64,000 nucleotides of DNA from Paeniglutamicibacter quisquiliarum (GCF_019084045.1 NZ_JAHRED010000004.1:124001-188000), one strand, 5' to 3'; shown: positions 8,774 to 20,200, counted from the first letter of the stretch. A program made the numbers and translations. The notes: generated by a model from the letters alone, not told the origin.

Positions 8774-10401
8774 TTGCCTTGTCCGCGGTCCCACAACCCG
8801 TGCTCGAGCGCGAAGAGCGTGGCCGACACGCGATTTGATGCCCCGATCTTCAGGTAGATGTGTTCAACATGGTTGCGCGCGGTCTTCGGGGCGATGACCA
8901 GCGCCGCGGCAATCTGCCGGTTGTCCATGCCGCGGCAGAGCAGGCGCAACACCTCGATTTCCCGACCGGTCAGACCCTCCGGGCCGGCGGAGCGCCGCCG
9001 GCGTGCCAATGGCGTGCCGGCGGCGGCGAGCACCGCATCAACGGCCGACGCATCGAGCCTGCCTGCCGCGGCCTCGGAGCGGAGCCGCTCACCTGCCGCC
9101 CGCGGGCCCAACGCCTCCCGGTGCGGCCGCGGCTCGAGGTAGGTCTGATGGGCCTCGGCGGCGGCGAGCAGGCGCTGGGCCGGATCCAGCTCCGCCCCGG
9201 TCCTCCCCTGCGGGTAGCCCGAGCCGTCGAGCCGTTCCCGGTGGGCGCCGGCAACCTCTGCCACCCGGCGCATGCCGGGCACCCGCGCCAGGATCCGTTC
9301 GGTGAGGAACGGGTACATGGCCAGGTGCTCCAGGTCCACCGCCGAGAGCGGACCCGGCTTGTCCCACACCGCGTTGGACACCCCCATCCGGCCCAGGTCG
9401 TGGACCCAGCCGGCTCGGCGCAGCACCACGGTCTCCGCCGGGCCCAGGCCAAGGCGGCCGGCGGCCCCGGCGGCGAGCGTGGCCACCGCCCGCGAGTGCC
9501 CCGTCGTCCACGGGGATTTCAGGTCGGCAAAATCTCCCATGGCCTCCAGCACTGAATCGAGCCCGGCGACATCCAGCGGCGCATCGGCCGGGGCGGAGGC
9601 CAGCACGGCGGGCCAGGGATCGGAGAGCATCAGGCCCCGGGACAGTTCCGGGGCCCGTGCGCAAAAGAGATCGGCGATCTCCGGGTCGAATTGGGTGCCG
9701 CGGCGGGCGGCAACCATGGCCACCGCCGCGTCGATGCCGCCGGTGCGCAGGAAGACCTCGGCCGCGTCGGCGAGCTGCGCGATGCGCATCTCCAGCGGGA
9801 TCTGCGCCCCGGATCTCCCCGCGGGAAGGCCCAGGCCGTCCCAGCGCTCAAAGGTGTGCGCGAGGATCGAGGGCAGGTTCCCGTCCAGCCCCACCCGCGC
9901 CGCCAGCTGGCCGGCCGAGGTGCAGTGCGAGGCAATGAGGTCCCTGACCGCGGTCTTCGCCCCGATCGCGAACCGCGCACGATCCAATGCCCGCTGCGCG
10001 CCGGCATGTCGGGAACCGGTGTGGCGCAGCATCAGCGAGAGCATGGGCAGGCCGTGTGCATCGATGAGGTAGTAGTCGGAACGGAAGGCGATGTCGTCCT
10101 CGAAGAGCGCGGCAAGTTCGAAGGAATCCGCGTGGCAGCCGATCCAGGCCAAAAGGTTCGCGTGGTAGATGCGCTCGCGCGTGCTCTTGTCGACGCCGAG
10201 CAGTTCCGCGATCCGCAAGCCCAGCAGCGTCGCGCGCATCATGTGTTCCATGGGCTGGCCGAGCCCCAGGTCGATGGCCAGTGAGAGTGCGGCGAGCAGT
10301 TCGCTGCGGCGCGGGGCTCCTGCCCCGGCCCGCGGGCCCGAACCCGCGGACCCCGGGCCCGCGGGAATCCGGTCGAAGCCGCGCGCGCCCTGATCCGCCA
10401 C
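8761..10401 (-). CDS. HD-GYP domain protein with C-terminal LuxR-type DNA-binding domain
   Basis: Protein of 546 residues that joins a predicted HD-GYP hydrolase to a LuxR helix-turn-helix. The HD pair is His334-Asp335 (VHDLGRMG) and the second signature is HRERLDGSGYP (from His387, with the GYP motif around Tyr396). HD-GYP domains usually degrade cyclic di-GMP. The last 70 residues form a LuxR HTH (GLTGREIEVLRLL, then NRQIAAALVIAPKTARNHV). The N-terminal half is another Ala-rich helical region with HD-like traits but no clear motif. The fusion suggests a transcription factor whose activity depends on a nucleotide or small ligand. It is convergent with the SDR gene and shares its terminator. 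Confidence 0.85.
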   Translation of the reverse strand: MADQGARGFDRIPAGPGSAGSGPRAGAGAPRRSELLAALSLAIDLGLGQPMEHMMRATLLGLRIAELLGVDKSTRERIYHANLLAWIGCHADSFELAALFEDDIAFRSDYYLIDAHGLPMLSLMLRHTGSRHAGAQRALDRARFAIGAKTAVRDLIASHCTSAGQLAARVGLDGNLPSILAHTFERWDGLGLPAGRSGAQIPLEMRIAQLADAAEVFLRTGGIDAAVAMVAARRGTQFDPEIADLFCARAPELSRGLMLSDPWPAVLASAPADAPLDVAGLDSVLEAMGDFADLKSPWTTGHSRAVATLAAGAAGRLGLGPAETVVLRRAGWVHDLGRMGVSNAVWDKPGPLSAVDLEHLAMYPFLTERILARVPGMRRVAEVAGAHRERLDGSGYPQGRTGAELDPAQRLLAAAEAHQTYLEPRPHREALGPRAAGERLRSEAAAGRLDASAVDAVLAAAGTPLARRRRSAGPEGLTGREIEVLRLLCRGMDNRQIAAALVIAPKTARNHVEHIYLKIGASNRVSATLFALEHGLWDRGQGKAPR

Positions 10402-10405
10402 GCCT

Positions 10406-11131
10406 TCATTCTACGGCCGCAACCCGCACCGGTGCCGTAGAGGGGAAGACGAGACTGGTGTCGGCCACGAACACGCCGCGCTGCGGCAGCCAGGCGTCGG
10501 CGAGATGCTCCTGGACCGGGAGCGGCCGCGGGACCCCGGCGTCTACCCCGTCAATGGTGGCGACCGACGCGCGGACCATCCACACCCGCATCGGGCGTGC
10601 ACGGAAGGACTGCCCGTTGGGCACTCTCCCGGCCAGTCCTAGCCTCCCGGCGCGCAACACCGGTCCCATGGCCCTGCCCATGGCACCGAGCAGTCCATCG
10701 CTGCGCCACAGCGCGTCGGGCATGGCACCGGCCACCGCCCCGAGCAGCTTCGTGGCCGGGGTGGAGGCCAGCTCCAGCTGCCAGTCCAGCACCCCGGGAA
10801 CCGAAACCTCCAGGCTTGCGGGCCCCGTCCAGCGGGCGGATACCGGTGCGAGCACCGCCTCGTCCACGGCCGCCCCAAAGAATCGAGCGCAACTGGTCTC
10901 CGGCGAGACGTCGGCGTAAATGCTCCACGTCCCGCCCGGCCGGCGCAGCCACACCGACCGGTAGCCGGGCCCGAACGAACTGTGCGGGAAGCGCCGGTAG
11001 GCCAGATAGTGCCCGCTGCTGAAGGGCAGGCCCATGAGCGCATAACCCGCCAGGCGTTCGGCATCACCCGGCGGCAGCGTCGCGTGGGTTTCGGCGAGGT
11101 GCGCGTAGTGCTGCGGTGTTTTGTCTTTCAC
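10406..11131 (-). CDS. Conserved hypothetical protein
   Basis: Protein of about 241 residues from a GTG start that has AAGGAG seven bases upstream. A longer frame from 11194 lacks a comparable ribosome-binding site. It has no signal peptide or membrane span. The central part (GHYLAYRRFPHSSFGPGYRS, then SIYADVSPETSCARFF) reads as a beta-rich soluble fold, and the second half alternates Gly/Val-rich strands. I do not recognise the family. It lies 4 bp upstream of the HD-GYP gene start codon on the same strand, so the two are probably cotranscribed. Confidence 0.6.
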   Translation of the reverse strand: MKDKTPQHYAHLAETHATLPPGDAERLAGYALMGLPFSSGHYLAYRRFPHSSFGPGYRSVWLRRPGGTWSIYADVSPETSCARFFGAAVDEAVLAPVSARWTGPASLEVSVPGVLDWQLELASTPATKLLGAVAGAMPDALWRSDGLLGAMGRAMGPVLRAGRLGLAGRVPNGQSFRARPMRVWMVRASVATIDGVDAGVPRPLPVQEHLADAWLPQRGVFVADTSLVFPSTAPVRVAAVE

Positions 11132-11215
11132 GGCGGTCTCCTTGGTCTGCTTTCCACAGCCTATGAACCCCGCGTCCGCGGCGCATGGGGCCACTGCCCC
11201 ATGTTTTGCGCGCGC

Positions 11216-11884
11216 TCAGCCTTCCTTGCGGCGAACCATCTCGTTGATCCAGGCCGGCGCGAAGGGCGAGGTGCAGTTCGGCGGCGTCGGGTAGTCCTTG
11301 AGCACCTCGAGGCGTTCGCCGATCTGAAGCGCCCGGGCACGGAGCGCGGGATGCTCGATCCCGATCGTGGCCAGGGCCTGGTTCATGGCCCACTGCAGCC
11401 GTTCCGGGGCGTCCTTCATCTGCGCCTCGATGACATCCAGCAGCCCCGGCAGGTCAAGGCCCCCGGGCTTCTTCGCGATCCGCTCGCTGGTCAGCGCCCA
11501 GCCGGCGCTTGCCACCACGGGATCGGCGTCGGCCATCCAGGCCGTGCGCAGCTCCTCGGCGTGGGGGCTCTTCTTCACCACGTAGTTCACGAGCCAGTCG
11601 TGGACCTTCGGGGCGCCTGCCTCGCGCAGCATGGTGTCCAGCGTCTCGCGGCCGAAGGCCCTGGGCCGGCAGATGAGCAGCGCCAGCAGCCGCGCCGCCG
11701 TCTCATCGGTTGCCCAGAGTTCCACGGCCAGCTCCTGCTGGGTTTTCAGCCGCTTGGCCACGGCCCGCAGCTTGGACAGGTTCACCCCGTGGTCGTCGCC
11801 GCGCTTCTCGTTCACCGCGCGCATCTTCGGGTCCTCGAGCGCCGCCAGCTCGGCCAGCAGCCCGTCCACCGTCGTTTCCGACAT
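11216..11884 (-). CDS. DNA alkylation repair protein (AlkD-like)
   Basis: HEAT-repeat-type protein of 222 residues of the DNA alkylation repair family. AlkC/AlkD members remove positively charged alkylated purines without base flipping. Features seen are an all-helical composition, basic and aromatic positions such as VELWATDETAARLLA and RLQWAMNQALATIG, and the C-terminal segment with PPNCTSPFAPAWI common in this subfamily. The start at 11884 is preceded by GGTTGGGATG-like sequence. The downstream hypothetical gene is on the same strand 84 bp away. Confidence 0.8.
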   Translation of the reverse strand: MSETTVDGLLAELAALEDPKMRAVNEKRGDDHGVNLSKLRAVAKRLKTQQELAVELWATDETAARLLALLICRPRAFGRETLDTMLREAGAPKVHDWLVNYVVKKSPHAEELRTAWMADADPVVASAGWALTSERIAKKPGGLDLPGLLDVIEAQMKDAPERLQWAMNQALATIGIEHPALRARALQIGERLEVLKDYPTPPNCTSPFAPAWINEMVRRKEG

Positions 11885-11961
11885 CCCAACCTCCAGCTGT
11901 TCGTGTGTGTGGCTTCCAGTCTACGAAAGTTGATCCGCCAGACGCGTCCGGGCCGGCTTGC

Positions 11962-13365
11962 TCAGTTGCCGCCGGCGAGCCTCCGGGCCGCCGCCACGTA
12001 GCGGTCCGTGACCATCGACTGGGCGGCCGCCGTCACCGGGGATCCCAGGCGGTAGATCCCCGGCGAGGGCCGCGAGACTGCCTTGAGCTCCAGGCACACC
12101 GCGCCGTCGGGCTCCAGCACCGCGGCGAAGGACTCCTCGCCCGTCTCCGGGTGCCCGGCCAGGGTGCCGTAGGCGAATCCGCGCCGGGTCTCGGACTCGA
12201 TCAGCCGCACGACGCGGCAGGGAGCCTCGATGCGCACCGGCCCGAAGCCGGCGCCGAGCCGGACGCGGCTGGCCGGCTGGACGGACGGGGTGTCGGCGCG
12301 CACGCGCAGCCCCGCGCCCTCGTGCAGCTTCCAGGACATGATCCCCGCGGCCAGCGCATCGAAGGCCGCCGCGCCCTGCCCCACGCGCTCGCGCACTTGA
12401 AGCGTCCGGTAGCCGGCGGGTGCCGGGACGGAGTCGGTGATGCCGGGATCCGGATAGCTCAGGTCATTGAGAACGCCGAGGCGGAAAAGCCTGCGGCGTG
12501 CCGCCAGTTCCGCAGGGCCATGCTTGGCCAGCGCCAGGCCCGCCATCCCGAGCGCCGCCTTTCCGCCGAGGCGGGCCGGCAGTTGCACCGGTCCCACGGA
12601 CGGCCGCCGGAGCCCCAGCATCCGCAGGTGGTTTTCGGGCAGGGTGGCAACCACCGCGGCGAAGAGCAACTTGTAGCCGGGCAGCACGGCGGGATCCAGC
12701 GGCGGGCTCTTCAGGAAGGAGACGACCTGCTCGACCCTGGGCCCGCCGGCCAGTTCGCCGCGGTCCTCGTATCCGGCAATCGCCTCGCGCAGTTCGGCTT
12801 CGCTGCGCGGCGGGTTGGCCACGCCCATGAGTTCACCTGCCTTGGCCCACTCGCGCACATAGGCGTCGGCGCCCTGCGGAACGGGGCCGGAAAAGATCTC
12901 GTGGCTGCGCAGGAAGGCGTCGGCGAAGGCCAGATGCACCCAGGCCGCGAGGCTGGGGTCGTTGGCCGCGTACTCGCGTTCCTCCCCGGTGCCGGCGGTG
13001 TACCTGCCGGTGACGGGTTCGTGACGGCGGGCCACCCAGGCGCAGGCGGCATCGGCCGCAACGGTGTCGCCATAGGTGAGGGTGAAGATCCACCGGATGG
13101 TGCCGGCAAGCCGGGCCAGCGGATCGCTTTGGTAGTTCGAGTGTTCGGCCACCCCTGCCAGCGCCCCCGGGTGGAGGGCCTGGGTGAGCAGCGCCCGGAT
13201 TCCGGCGGCGATCGGGCTCATCCCGCCGTGCACCACCCAGACCGCGGAGTCGTGCGGGAAGTATCCCGCATCGTCCCCGCGGTCCAGTTCGCGTTCCCAC
13301 ACCGGATCGTAGTGTTCCTGGGCGGAGAAGGTCTGCTGCAGCTTGCGCCTCAGTGGTTCGAACAA
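11962..13365 (-). CDS. Oxygenase MpaB family protein (DUF2236)
   Basis: Protein of 467 residues of the MpaB/DUF2236 family, haem-binding oxygenases that include the rubber oxygenase Lcp and the fungal mycophenolate enzyme MpaB. The family stretch is clear: VWVVHGG, LLTQALHPGALAGVAEHS, and RTIRW-like WIFTLTYGDTVAADAAC with later HLAFADAFL. Several conserved His and Arg residues that hold the haem are present. It starts 8 bp after the stop of a small antibiotic-biosynthesis-type monooxygenase and is probably cotranscribed with it. The substrate is unknown. Confidence 0.85.
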   Translation of the reverse strand: MFEPLRRKLQQTFSAQEHYDPVWERELDRGDDAGYFPHDSAVWVVHGGMSPIAAGIRALLTQALHPGALAGVAEHSNYQSDPLARLAGTIRWIFTLTYGDTVAADAACAWVARRHEPVTGRYTAGTGEEREYAANDPSLAAWVHLAFADAFLRSHEIFSGPVPQGADAYVREWAKAGELMGVANPPRSEAELREAIAGYEDRGELAGGPRVEQVVSFLKSPPLDPAVLPGYKLLFAAVVATLPENHLRMLGLRRPSVGPVQLPARLGGKAALGMAGLALAKHGPAELAARRRLFRLGVLNDLSYPDPGITDSVPAPAGYRTLQVRERVGQGAAAFDALAAGIMSWKLHEGAGLRVRADTPSVQPASRVRLGAGFGPVRIEAPCRVVRLIESETRRGFAYGTLAGHPETGEESFAAVLEPDGAVCLELKAVSRPSPGIYRLGSPVTAAAQSMVTDRYVAAARRLAGGN

Positions 13366-13373
13366 GGCGGGAG

Positions 13374-13697
13374 CTAGCCGATCTGCAATTCGCCCATTTC
13401 GCCCCAGGAGTCGCCCTCGACCTTGCGCGAGACGATCTTCGGGGTGGCGACCAGGGCAGGGCGCATGGCTTCGAGTCCGGCCTTGAAGTGCGCGGAGTTC
13501 ACGTGGGTGCCGGCCGCCTCATCGTCCAGGAACGCCTCGACGAGGACGAACTCGCTGGCATCCTCGACGCTGCGGGACCAGTCGAACCAGAGGTTCCCGG
13601 GCTCCTTGCGGGTGGCTTCGGTGAACGGGGTCACCAAATCCATGAATTGGTCGGTGTAGTCGGGCTTGGTCTGGAATTTTACGACGATGAAGTACAT
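13374..13697 (-). CDS. Antibiotic biosynthesis monooxygenase (ABM) domain protein
   Basis: Small ferredoxin-fold ABM-family protein of 107 residues. The start chosen is the ATG before YFIVVKFQTKP, which has GGAAG close upstream; a TTG six codons earlier is the alternative. The core is typical (FMDLVTPFTEATRKEPGNLWFDW, then FVLVEAFLDDEAAGTHVNS with the conserved Asn-Ser and His). Such proteins act as cofactor-free quinol monooxygenases or as partners of redox enzymes. It leads a likely two-gene operon with the MpaB-type oxygenase. Confidence 0.85.
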   Translation of the reverse strand: MYFIVVKFQTKPDYTDQFMDLVTPFTEATRKEPGNLWFDWSRSVEDASEFVLVEAFLDDEAAGTHVNSAHFKAGLEAMRPALVATPKIVSRKVEGDSWGEMGELQIG

Positions 13698-13723
13698 GCT
13701 TCCGAGCCTACCCAACCGCCGGA

Positions 13724-14119
13724 TTAGCCGCGACCGACCAGGCCCTTCCAGTTGAGAACCTCACGTTCCCCGCGCGGCAGCGAGGCGACGACCAGGTCGT
13801 AGGAATCCTCGATCATCGCCAGCATGGTTTCGGCATCCAGACCCGGCACCACGGTGTTCCAGTGCTTTTTATTCATGTGGTAACCAGGGGTGATCTGCGC
13901 GTTGGCTGCGCGCAACTGCTCGGCGAGCGCCGGATCGCACTTGAGGTTCAGGTTGATCGTCCCGCCCCGGTGCATCAGCAGCCCGAACATCTTGGCACGG
14001 TTGCGGTCCCTGCCCGCGACCTTGAACACCGCTGCGTCCTCGCCGAAGGGGAAGTCCTCGAAGGCACCGGGCATCGAGAGCAGCATCGAGCGCCATGATT
14101 CGTATTCCACGCTGCCCAT
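13724..14119 (-). CDS. MmcQ/YjbR family protein
   Basis: Protein of 131 residues of the MmcQ/YjbR family, which has a CyaY-like fold and is often annotated as DNA-binding with little direct evidence. The start is the ATG before GSVEYESWRS. The longer frame to 14248 runs through the downstream terminator of the giant gene and is not credible. Family features are FEDFPFGEDAAVFKV, the Lys/Met segment MFGLLMHRGG, and PGYHMNKKHWNTV. It lies 26 bp upstream of the small ABM-type gene on the same strand. Confidence 0.85.
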   Translation of the reverse strand: MGSVEYESWRSMLLSMPGAFEDFPFGEDAAVFKVAGRDRNRAKMFGLLMHRGGTINLNLKCDPALAEQLRAANAQITPGYHMNKKHWNTVVPGLDAETMLAMIEDSYDLVVASLPRGEREVLNWKGLVGRG

Positions 14120-14194
14120 CCTAAGCCCGGCGGGCAGAAAAAATGGCCGGTCCCGCCCGCTGGGGGGTATGGCAAGACCGGCCGGTCCATGGGG

Positions 14195-14243
14195 GTTCGC
14201 GGCCGGCCACTCTCCCCCAAGTAGCGAGCGGCCGACCGCGAAC
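14195..14243 (-). terminator. Terminator after the giant surface-protein gene
   Basis: A 14-bp stem (14195-14208 with 14230-14243, one G-U pair) lies 18 bp beyond the stop codon on the minus strand. No T-run follows. Confidence 0.6.
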
Positions 14244-14260
14244 GTCATTGTTTCCTGTGG

Positions 14261-17200
14261 TTAGTTCCCCTCGCCCTTGCGGCGGCGCGCCACTGCCACG
14301 AATGCCGCGCCGAGGAGCATGAGCAGGGCCCCGGATCCCAGGACCCACAGGGTGGAGTCGGGGGCGCCGGTGTCGGCCAGCGTCGCCACCGGCCTGCGCG
14401 GTGGCAGCACGGCTGCAGGCCGGACCGGGACGGGGGTCTGGATGACCTGCACCGGGTTCCGTGGCGAGGGGTTGGACTGCTTGACCAGTACCGGAGTCCG
14501 GTGCGTGGTCTTCGATTCCGGGACGTCCCCGCTGCCGGTGGCCACGTTCACCAGGACCGCGTCCCAGGCCCCGTCGTTCACGGTGACGGAGTAGGAAAGC
14601 GTCTTGGCCTCCCCGACGGCCAGGTCCCCGACGGTCCAGAGAAGCCGGCTGCCCTCGAGGGCGAACTCGCCGCCACTGGCCTTCAGGCTGCCTTCGTTCA
14701 GGGTTGCCGCCTGCTGCCAGCCGGCCATCTGGTCGGTGACCACAGCCCCGGTGTACACGAACTCGCCGGTGTTGCGCACCGTGAGGGTGTAGGTGATGGT
14801 GTCACCGGGCCAGACCACGGCGCCGCTGGCCGGATCGGCGGTCTTCACCAGCGAGTAGCTGCGCGGGTTCTTCACCGGTTCCACGCAGTCCCGGGAATGG
14901 CTGGTCTTGCCGTTGGCGCTCAGCGTGGCCTCGTTCAGGAAGCCGCCGTCGGCGTTCCCCTCCGCGGACGGGCAGCTGTCCGCGGCCGATCCGATCACGC
15001 CGTCCCGCAGGGTCGCGAGAACATGCACCCGGTAGGTGTGGGAGTCGCGGGCCTCCAGGGTGCGGTCCGCGGCGAGCACCGTGCCCGGTTCGCTGCCGGG
15101 GTCCGCCCAGCTGCCCCTCTCATCCGTGCCGTCCATGCTCCAATCGGCGCCGGTGGCGGTGAGCCCCTCGCCGAAGCGCAGCGTGTCGGTGAGGTCGTAG
15201 CGGGTTGCCACGTCCGAGGTGTTGTTCACGACGACCGTGTAGTTCACGTCCCAGCTGCCGTCCGCGTTCTCCACGGCGCTTTCGGCGGTCTTGACGACGT
15301 TGCTGCCCGGTGCCGGGATCTCCAGGCATGCCTGCCCGGTGGCGGATTCGTTGCCGGAACCCACTTCGCCGGCGTTCAACAGGCCGTGCCCGTCCTCGCC
15401 GCAGGTGCGGTCCGCGTCGGTGATGGCGGAGGCGAGGCGGAGATTGAGCACCACCGTGAAGGTGTGGACTTCGCCGGCCTCCAGCACCTGGCCGGCGACC
15501 ACCACGTCATCTGCGGGGTCCGCGCCGCTCCAGCCCGCATTGACCGCCACGTCCGCGGAGCCGGCCGTGCGCTCGTTGACGAGCACGCCGTCCGCGAAGG
15601 CCGGAGTGTCGGAGAGCGTATAGAAAACGTCCTGCCCGTGCGTGCCCGGATTGCTGACGGTGAGCTTGTAGCTCGCGTCCCAGGTGCCGTCCCAGTTCCC
15701 GTCTGCGTCCTCATGCTGGATGAGGTCAACGGCCTGCTTGTCGAACGTCGGGGCGACCGGTGCGGCACAGGCCGCGACCTCGCTGTCCCGGCCGTTGGCG
15801 GTGAGGGTCGCCGTGTTCAGGAACCCGGTGCCGTCCTCGCCCTCGGCGAGCTCGCAGTCCCCTGCCGCGGACCCGATGACCCCGGTGGCCACGTTTGCGG
15901 TGGCGCTGACCAGGTAGGTGTGGGTCTCCTTCGCGTCGATCGGCGCGTTGGTGGCCAGGACCTCGGTGTGGTTCGTTGTCTCCAGGTCCCATGCATCGCC
16001 GTCACCGGCCTCCGGGCCGGTCCACGAGGCGTCGGCGACCTCGATGCCGCCGCCGAAGGACAAGGTGTCGCTCAACGAGTAGCGGCCCTGGAATGCGTCG
16101 TCGTTGGTTACCTCCAGCTTGTAGGTGATCTCCCAGCTGCCGTCCGCATTCTGCCGGGTGCCGGTGACGGTCTTGGCGACCGTCGGGGCGCCGACCCTCA
16201 CACAGACCTCGACCGATGCACTTGCATCGTCGGTCGCAACGCTGGTTGCCGTGTTCTCATGTGTGGTGCAGGTGCCGTCCAGGGCATCCGGGTTCGGGTT
16301 CCGGTAGATCACCTGGTAGGTGAACTCGGTGGGCACCGAATCGGCGTTCCAGTCGGCGGTGCCCAGCTTCACGGGCTGCGGAACCGTTGCGGCCTTGTCG
16401 TCGAAGACCTCAAGGTCGGCATTCGCGGAACCCACCTGCTCGTAGAGCACCTCGGCCGAGGCCGTGGCGGAGGCGTCCCCGCCCTGGACGGTTGCCCAGG
16501 TGGCGGTGACGGTGTGCTCGCCCGCATGGTCCCCGTTTTCCGGGGTCCCGGTGCAGGTGTATGCAAGGGTCACGGTGTTGGCCGTGCCGTTGGCGCCGGC
16601 GGGCACCAGGACCTGGAACCCGTCGCTGTCCGGGTCGGCGTCTGTGGCATCGATGGCGCACGTGACGCCGGCAATGTCGACCCCGCCGGTGAGCGTGGCG
16701 GTGATGTCGCCGCCGGCAAACCGGTTGGGGTTGCCCAGCGTGATCGTGCCGGCCACCTGGTGGTTTGAATCCACGTAGCCGTTGGGCGTCGCGGTGACCG
16801 TGTAGTCGAACGTCGCCGTTGAGTCCAGGCCGATGTCGGCCCCGGCGCGGTCAACGTCCTTGTCCAGCTTCCACAGGTATTCGCGGTCGAAGGTGGCTTC
16901 GGCGGGGTCGGAAACCTCCAGTCCCGCCTTGGCGCACACTTCCACGTCCGCCGTGGCGGTGTTGTCGGCCTCGTCGGTCCCCGTGGTTTCCCCCAGGACC
17001 GCGCTGTTGGTGTATGTGGTGCAGGTGCCCGCCCGACCCGCCAGCTCCACCTGGTAGGTGAATTCCTGCGGCGGCTGGCCCGCGGTTGCCGTTCCCAGCT
17101 CGTGGACCGAGCCGGGTGCCGTCTTGTCGTCGAGCACCGTCACTTCCCCGTCGATGTCCTTGGCCCGGTCCCGGGTGAACAGGACGTCGGCGACGAACTC

Positions 17201-20200
17201 GGCGCTGCGGTCCTTGCCGTCCGCGCCACTCCAGGTGACGAGGGCGGTGTTGGTGTGGCCTTCGTAGTCGTCCTCGGTGAGCGGCTCGGCCAGCACGCAG
17301 TCGTAGCCGACCGTGGCCTTGCCGCTGGTCACGATGCCGTCAACGACGGTTGCCGCCGGGACCACGACGTCCGTGCCCCCGCCGGCCACGGTGCAGGTGG
17401 CGCCGGGAACGGTGGTGGCATCGGCGATGCCGACGCTCAGCTCGCCCTGCCGGTTCGGGTTGAACACGTCGATCGATCCGGACATCGTCCAGTCCTGGTC
17501 TTCGTGTCCCCCCTGCGTCGCGGTGACCCTGTAGTTGGCGGTCGCCTTGCCGTTTTCATCGACGGTGAACTTGGCCTGGTCCACCGTCTTGTCGAGGTTC
17601 CAGTCGTAGTCGCGGGTGAATGCGGCTTCGACGGTCTTGACCACGGTCAGGCCCTTTTCAACGCACACCTCGATATCGGCGGATGATTCGTTGCCCGCGG
17701 GGTGGTTCGCGTCGCCGTCGATCACGGCGGTGTTGGTGAAGGTGGTGCACTTGCCTGCGGCAGCCTCCCAGTCGACGTCGTAGCTGAAGGTCTTTGGCGA
17801 CTCGTCCAACGTCACCGTCCCCAAAACATGCCCGTTCCCCGTGTACCTGTCATCGGTCACCGTGATGTGGGTGTCGGTTTCCGTGGCCATCTTGAAATCG
17901 GCGGCAACCGGGCCGCTCGAGGCACTGCGGCCTTCACCCCAGGTGGCCGTTGCGGTGTTCGTGATGGCGCCGGTGTAGTCGGACTCGTCCACTCCCGCCG
18001 CAACGTCACAGCCGTAGCTGAGCTCCAACGTGTCGCCCGCGGCGATCTCTACGGCCTTGCCGTCCGCAATGGTGCACAGCACGCCGTCAAGGTCCAGGGT
18101 GTCCTCGACGTTGGCCGTGATGGAACCGAAGTCGTTGGGGTTGTGCACGGCGATGGTTCCACCGAGCTGCCAACCCGAATCCGTGTGCCCGATCTTGGTG
18201 GCGGCCACCTTGTAGCCCGCCGTGACCTTTCCGTCGCCGTCGACATTGAAGGAGGCATTGTCGGCGACTTTCTCGATCGTCCAGTCGTAGTCGCGGTCGA
18301 AGCTCGCGGTGACGTCCTGGGTGACCTCCAGGTCCTGCTCAACACAGAGAGTGACCTTCCGGCTGGCCGAATCCAGGGTCGCCTGGTTCCAACCGTCTTC
18401 GGTGACAATCGCCGTATTCGTGTACTCCGCGCATGCTCCGGGGGTTCCCGTGTACATCAGGTCGTAGGTGAACTCCGTCGGGTCCTTTTCCTCGTTCCAT
18501 GCTGCTTGGCCCAACAGCTCCGGGTATTCCGTCTCGAAGACCTTGTCATCAAAGACCAAGACGTTTTTGTCGTACTCGGTGTCCAGCACGTACTCGACCT
18601 CGACCGAGGCCGTGGCGGTCCGGTTGGTGCCGGCGGCGTCCTTCCACGTGGCATCAACGGAGTTGGTGCCCGTGTAGGTTGCCGGGACACCGGTGCATTC
18701 GTAGTCCAGGACCACGCTGCCCGGGTTGCCGCCGGTGCCCGCAGGCACCCGGACCTGGAGGCCTGCCTTGTTCGGGTCGATGTCCGTGGCCCGGATCTCA
18801 CAGCTCAACCCGGCGATGTCCACCGTGTCGGTGAGGGTTGCGGTGATCGCCCCGGCCTCGAATTGGTTGGGGTTCGTCAAAGTGATCTTGCCGTCCAAGG
18901 TTTCGCCAAAGTCCTCAAAGCCGTTTGGCACTGCCGTGACGGTGTAGTTGAAGACGGCCTGCCCCTCCGGTGCAACCGTCTGCTCCGTCCTGTCGACGTC
19001 CTTCGTGGCGTTCCACTTGTACAGGCGGTCGAAGGAAGCGTTGGCCGTCTTGGAAACCTGCAGCCCGGCCTGGTCGCAGACCGTGACGGTGGCTTCGGCA
19101 GACGGATTCGTCCCGTCGCCACCGAGTTCGACCCAGGCCTTGTTGGTGAATGGGGTGCATTCGCCAAGCGTTGCCGCATGGGTGATCTCGTCCTTGAACG
19201 TCTTGGACCAGGTGGCCCAGTCGCCGTTCGGGATGTCGGACCACGAAACCGTGCCCAGGTTCCTGGGCGTTGAATCCGGATCGATCAACTGGTCGAGGAC
19301 CTCGACCGTTTCGTCCGTGGCTCCCTTGAGCCCGAAGGCGATGTCGACAGGTTGGCTGCTGGCCTGGCCACCGTTCCAGGTGATGGTTGCGGTGTTCTTT
19401 TGGCCGGTGTAGTTGGCCTCGGTCACTGAACCGGCATCGCAGTTGTAGGCGACCTTCTTCTTGCCATTGACCCAAACTTCTCCGGACACGGTGGCCTGCG
19501 GAACGAGGACCTGGACGCCGTCGGCATCCGGGTTGGTATCGGCCGTTTGATCCACGGTGCAGGCAACGTCCGCGAGCGTGGTGGTGTCCCCCACGGTGAC
19601 CTCGACGTCGCCACCGAACGTGTTCGGGTTGGTCACGGTGATCTCGCCGTTCAGCGTCTTGGCATCATCCTTGTACCCCTTGCTGGTGGCGGTGATGTCG
19701 TAGTCGACCACGGCCGTGTGGTCGGCCCCGGTGTTGAGCGTGTCGGGACCGACCGCCGTCTTGGCAATGTCCCAGAGGTAGGTGCGGTCGTATCCCGCAT
19801 CGACGGTCTTGTTGACACTGAGACCGGCCGGGCGGCACGCCTTGATGGTGGCTTTGTCCGAGACGGCGAAGTCATGGGCGCCGGCCGCGGTTGCGGTGTT
19901 GGTGAACGGCACGCATTTGCCGGCAGAGGTTTCCGGAACGGTCCACTTGGCCGTGTAATCGCGGGTCTGTGCGCCCATCCCTTCGGTCCACGTGATGGTC
20001 CATGCCGGATCGAAGGCGTGGTGGTCATCCTTCACTGTCACCACGTTGTTCAGGGGCGTCTGCGTCCAGGTGCCCATGGTCACCTCGGCGGTCCCCGTGG
20101 ATTCCGCTTGGGCTGTGGAGGCCTTCACGGCGTCCCACGTGGCCTTGGCGGTGTTGATGCCCTCGTAGCTTGGGAGGGATTCGAAGGTACAACTGTAGGC

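Noticed and set aside
11710-13377. 555-codon plus-strand frame opposite the MpaB-type gene
   Set aside because: No family features; the minus strand carries the DUF2236 motifs and two neighbours in operon order.
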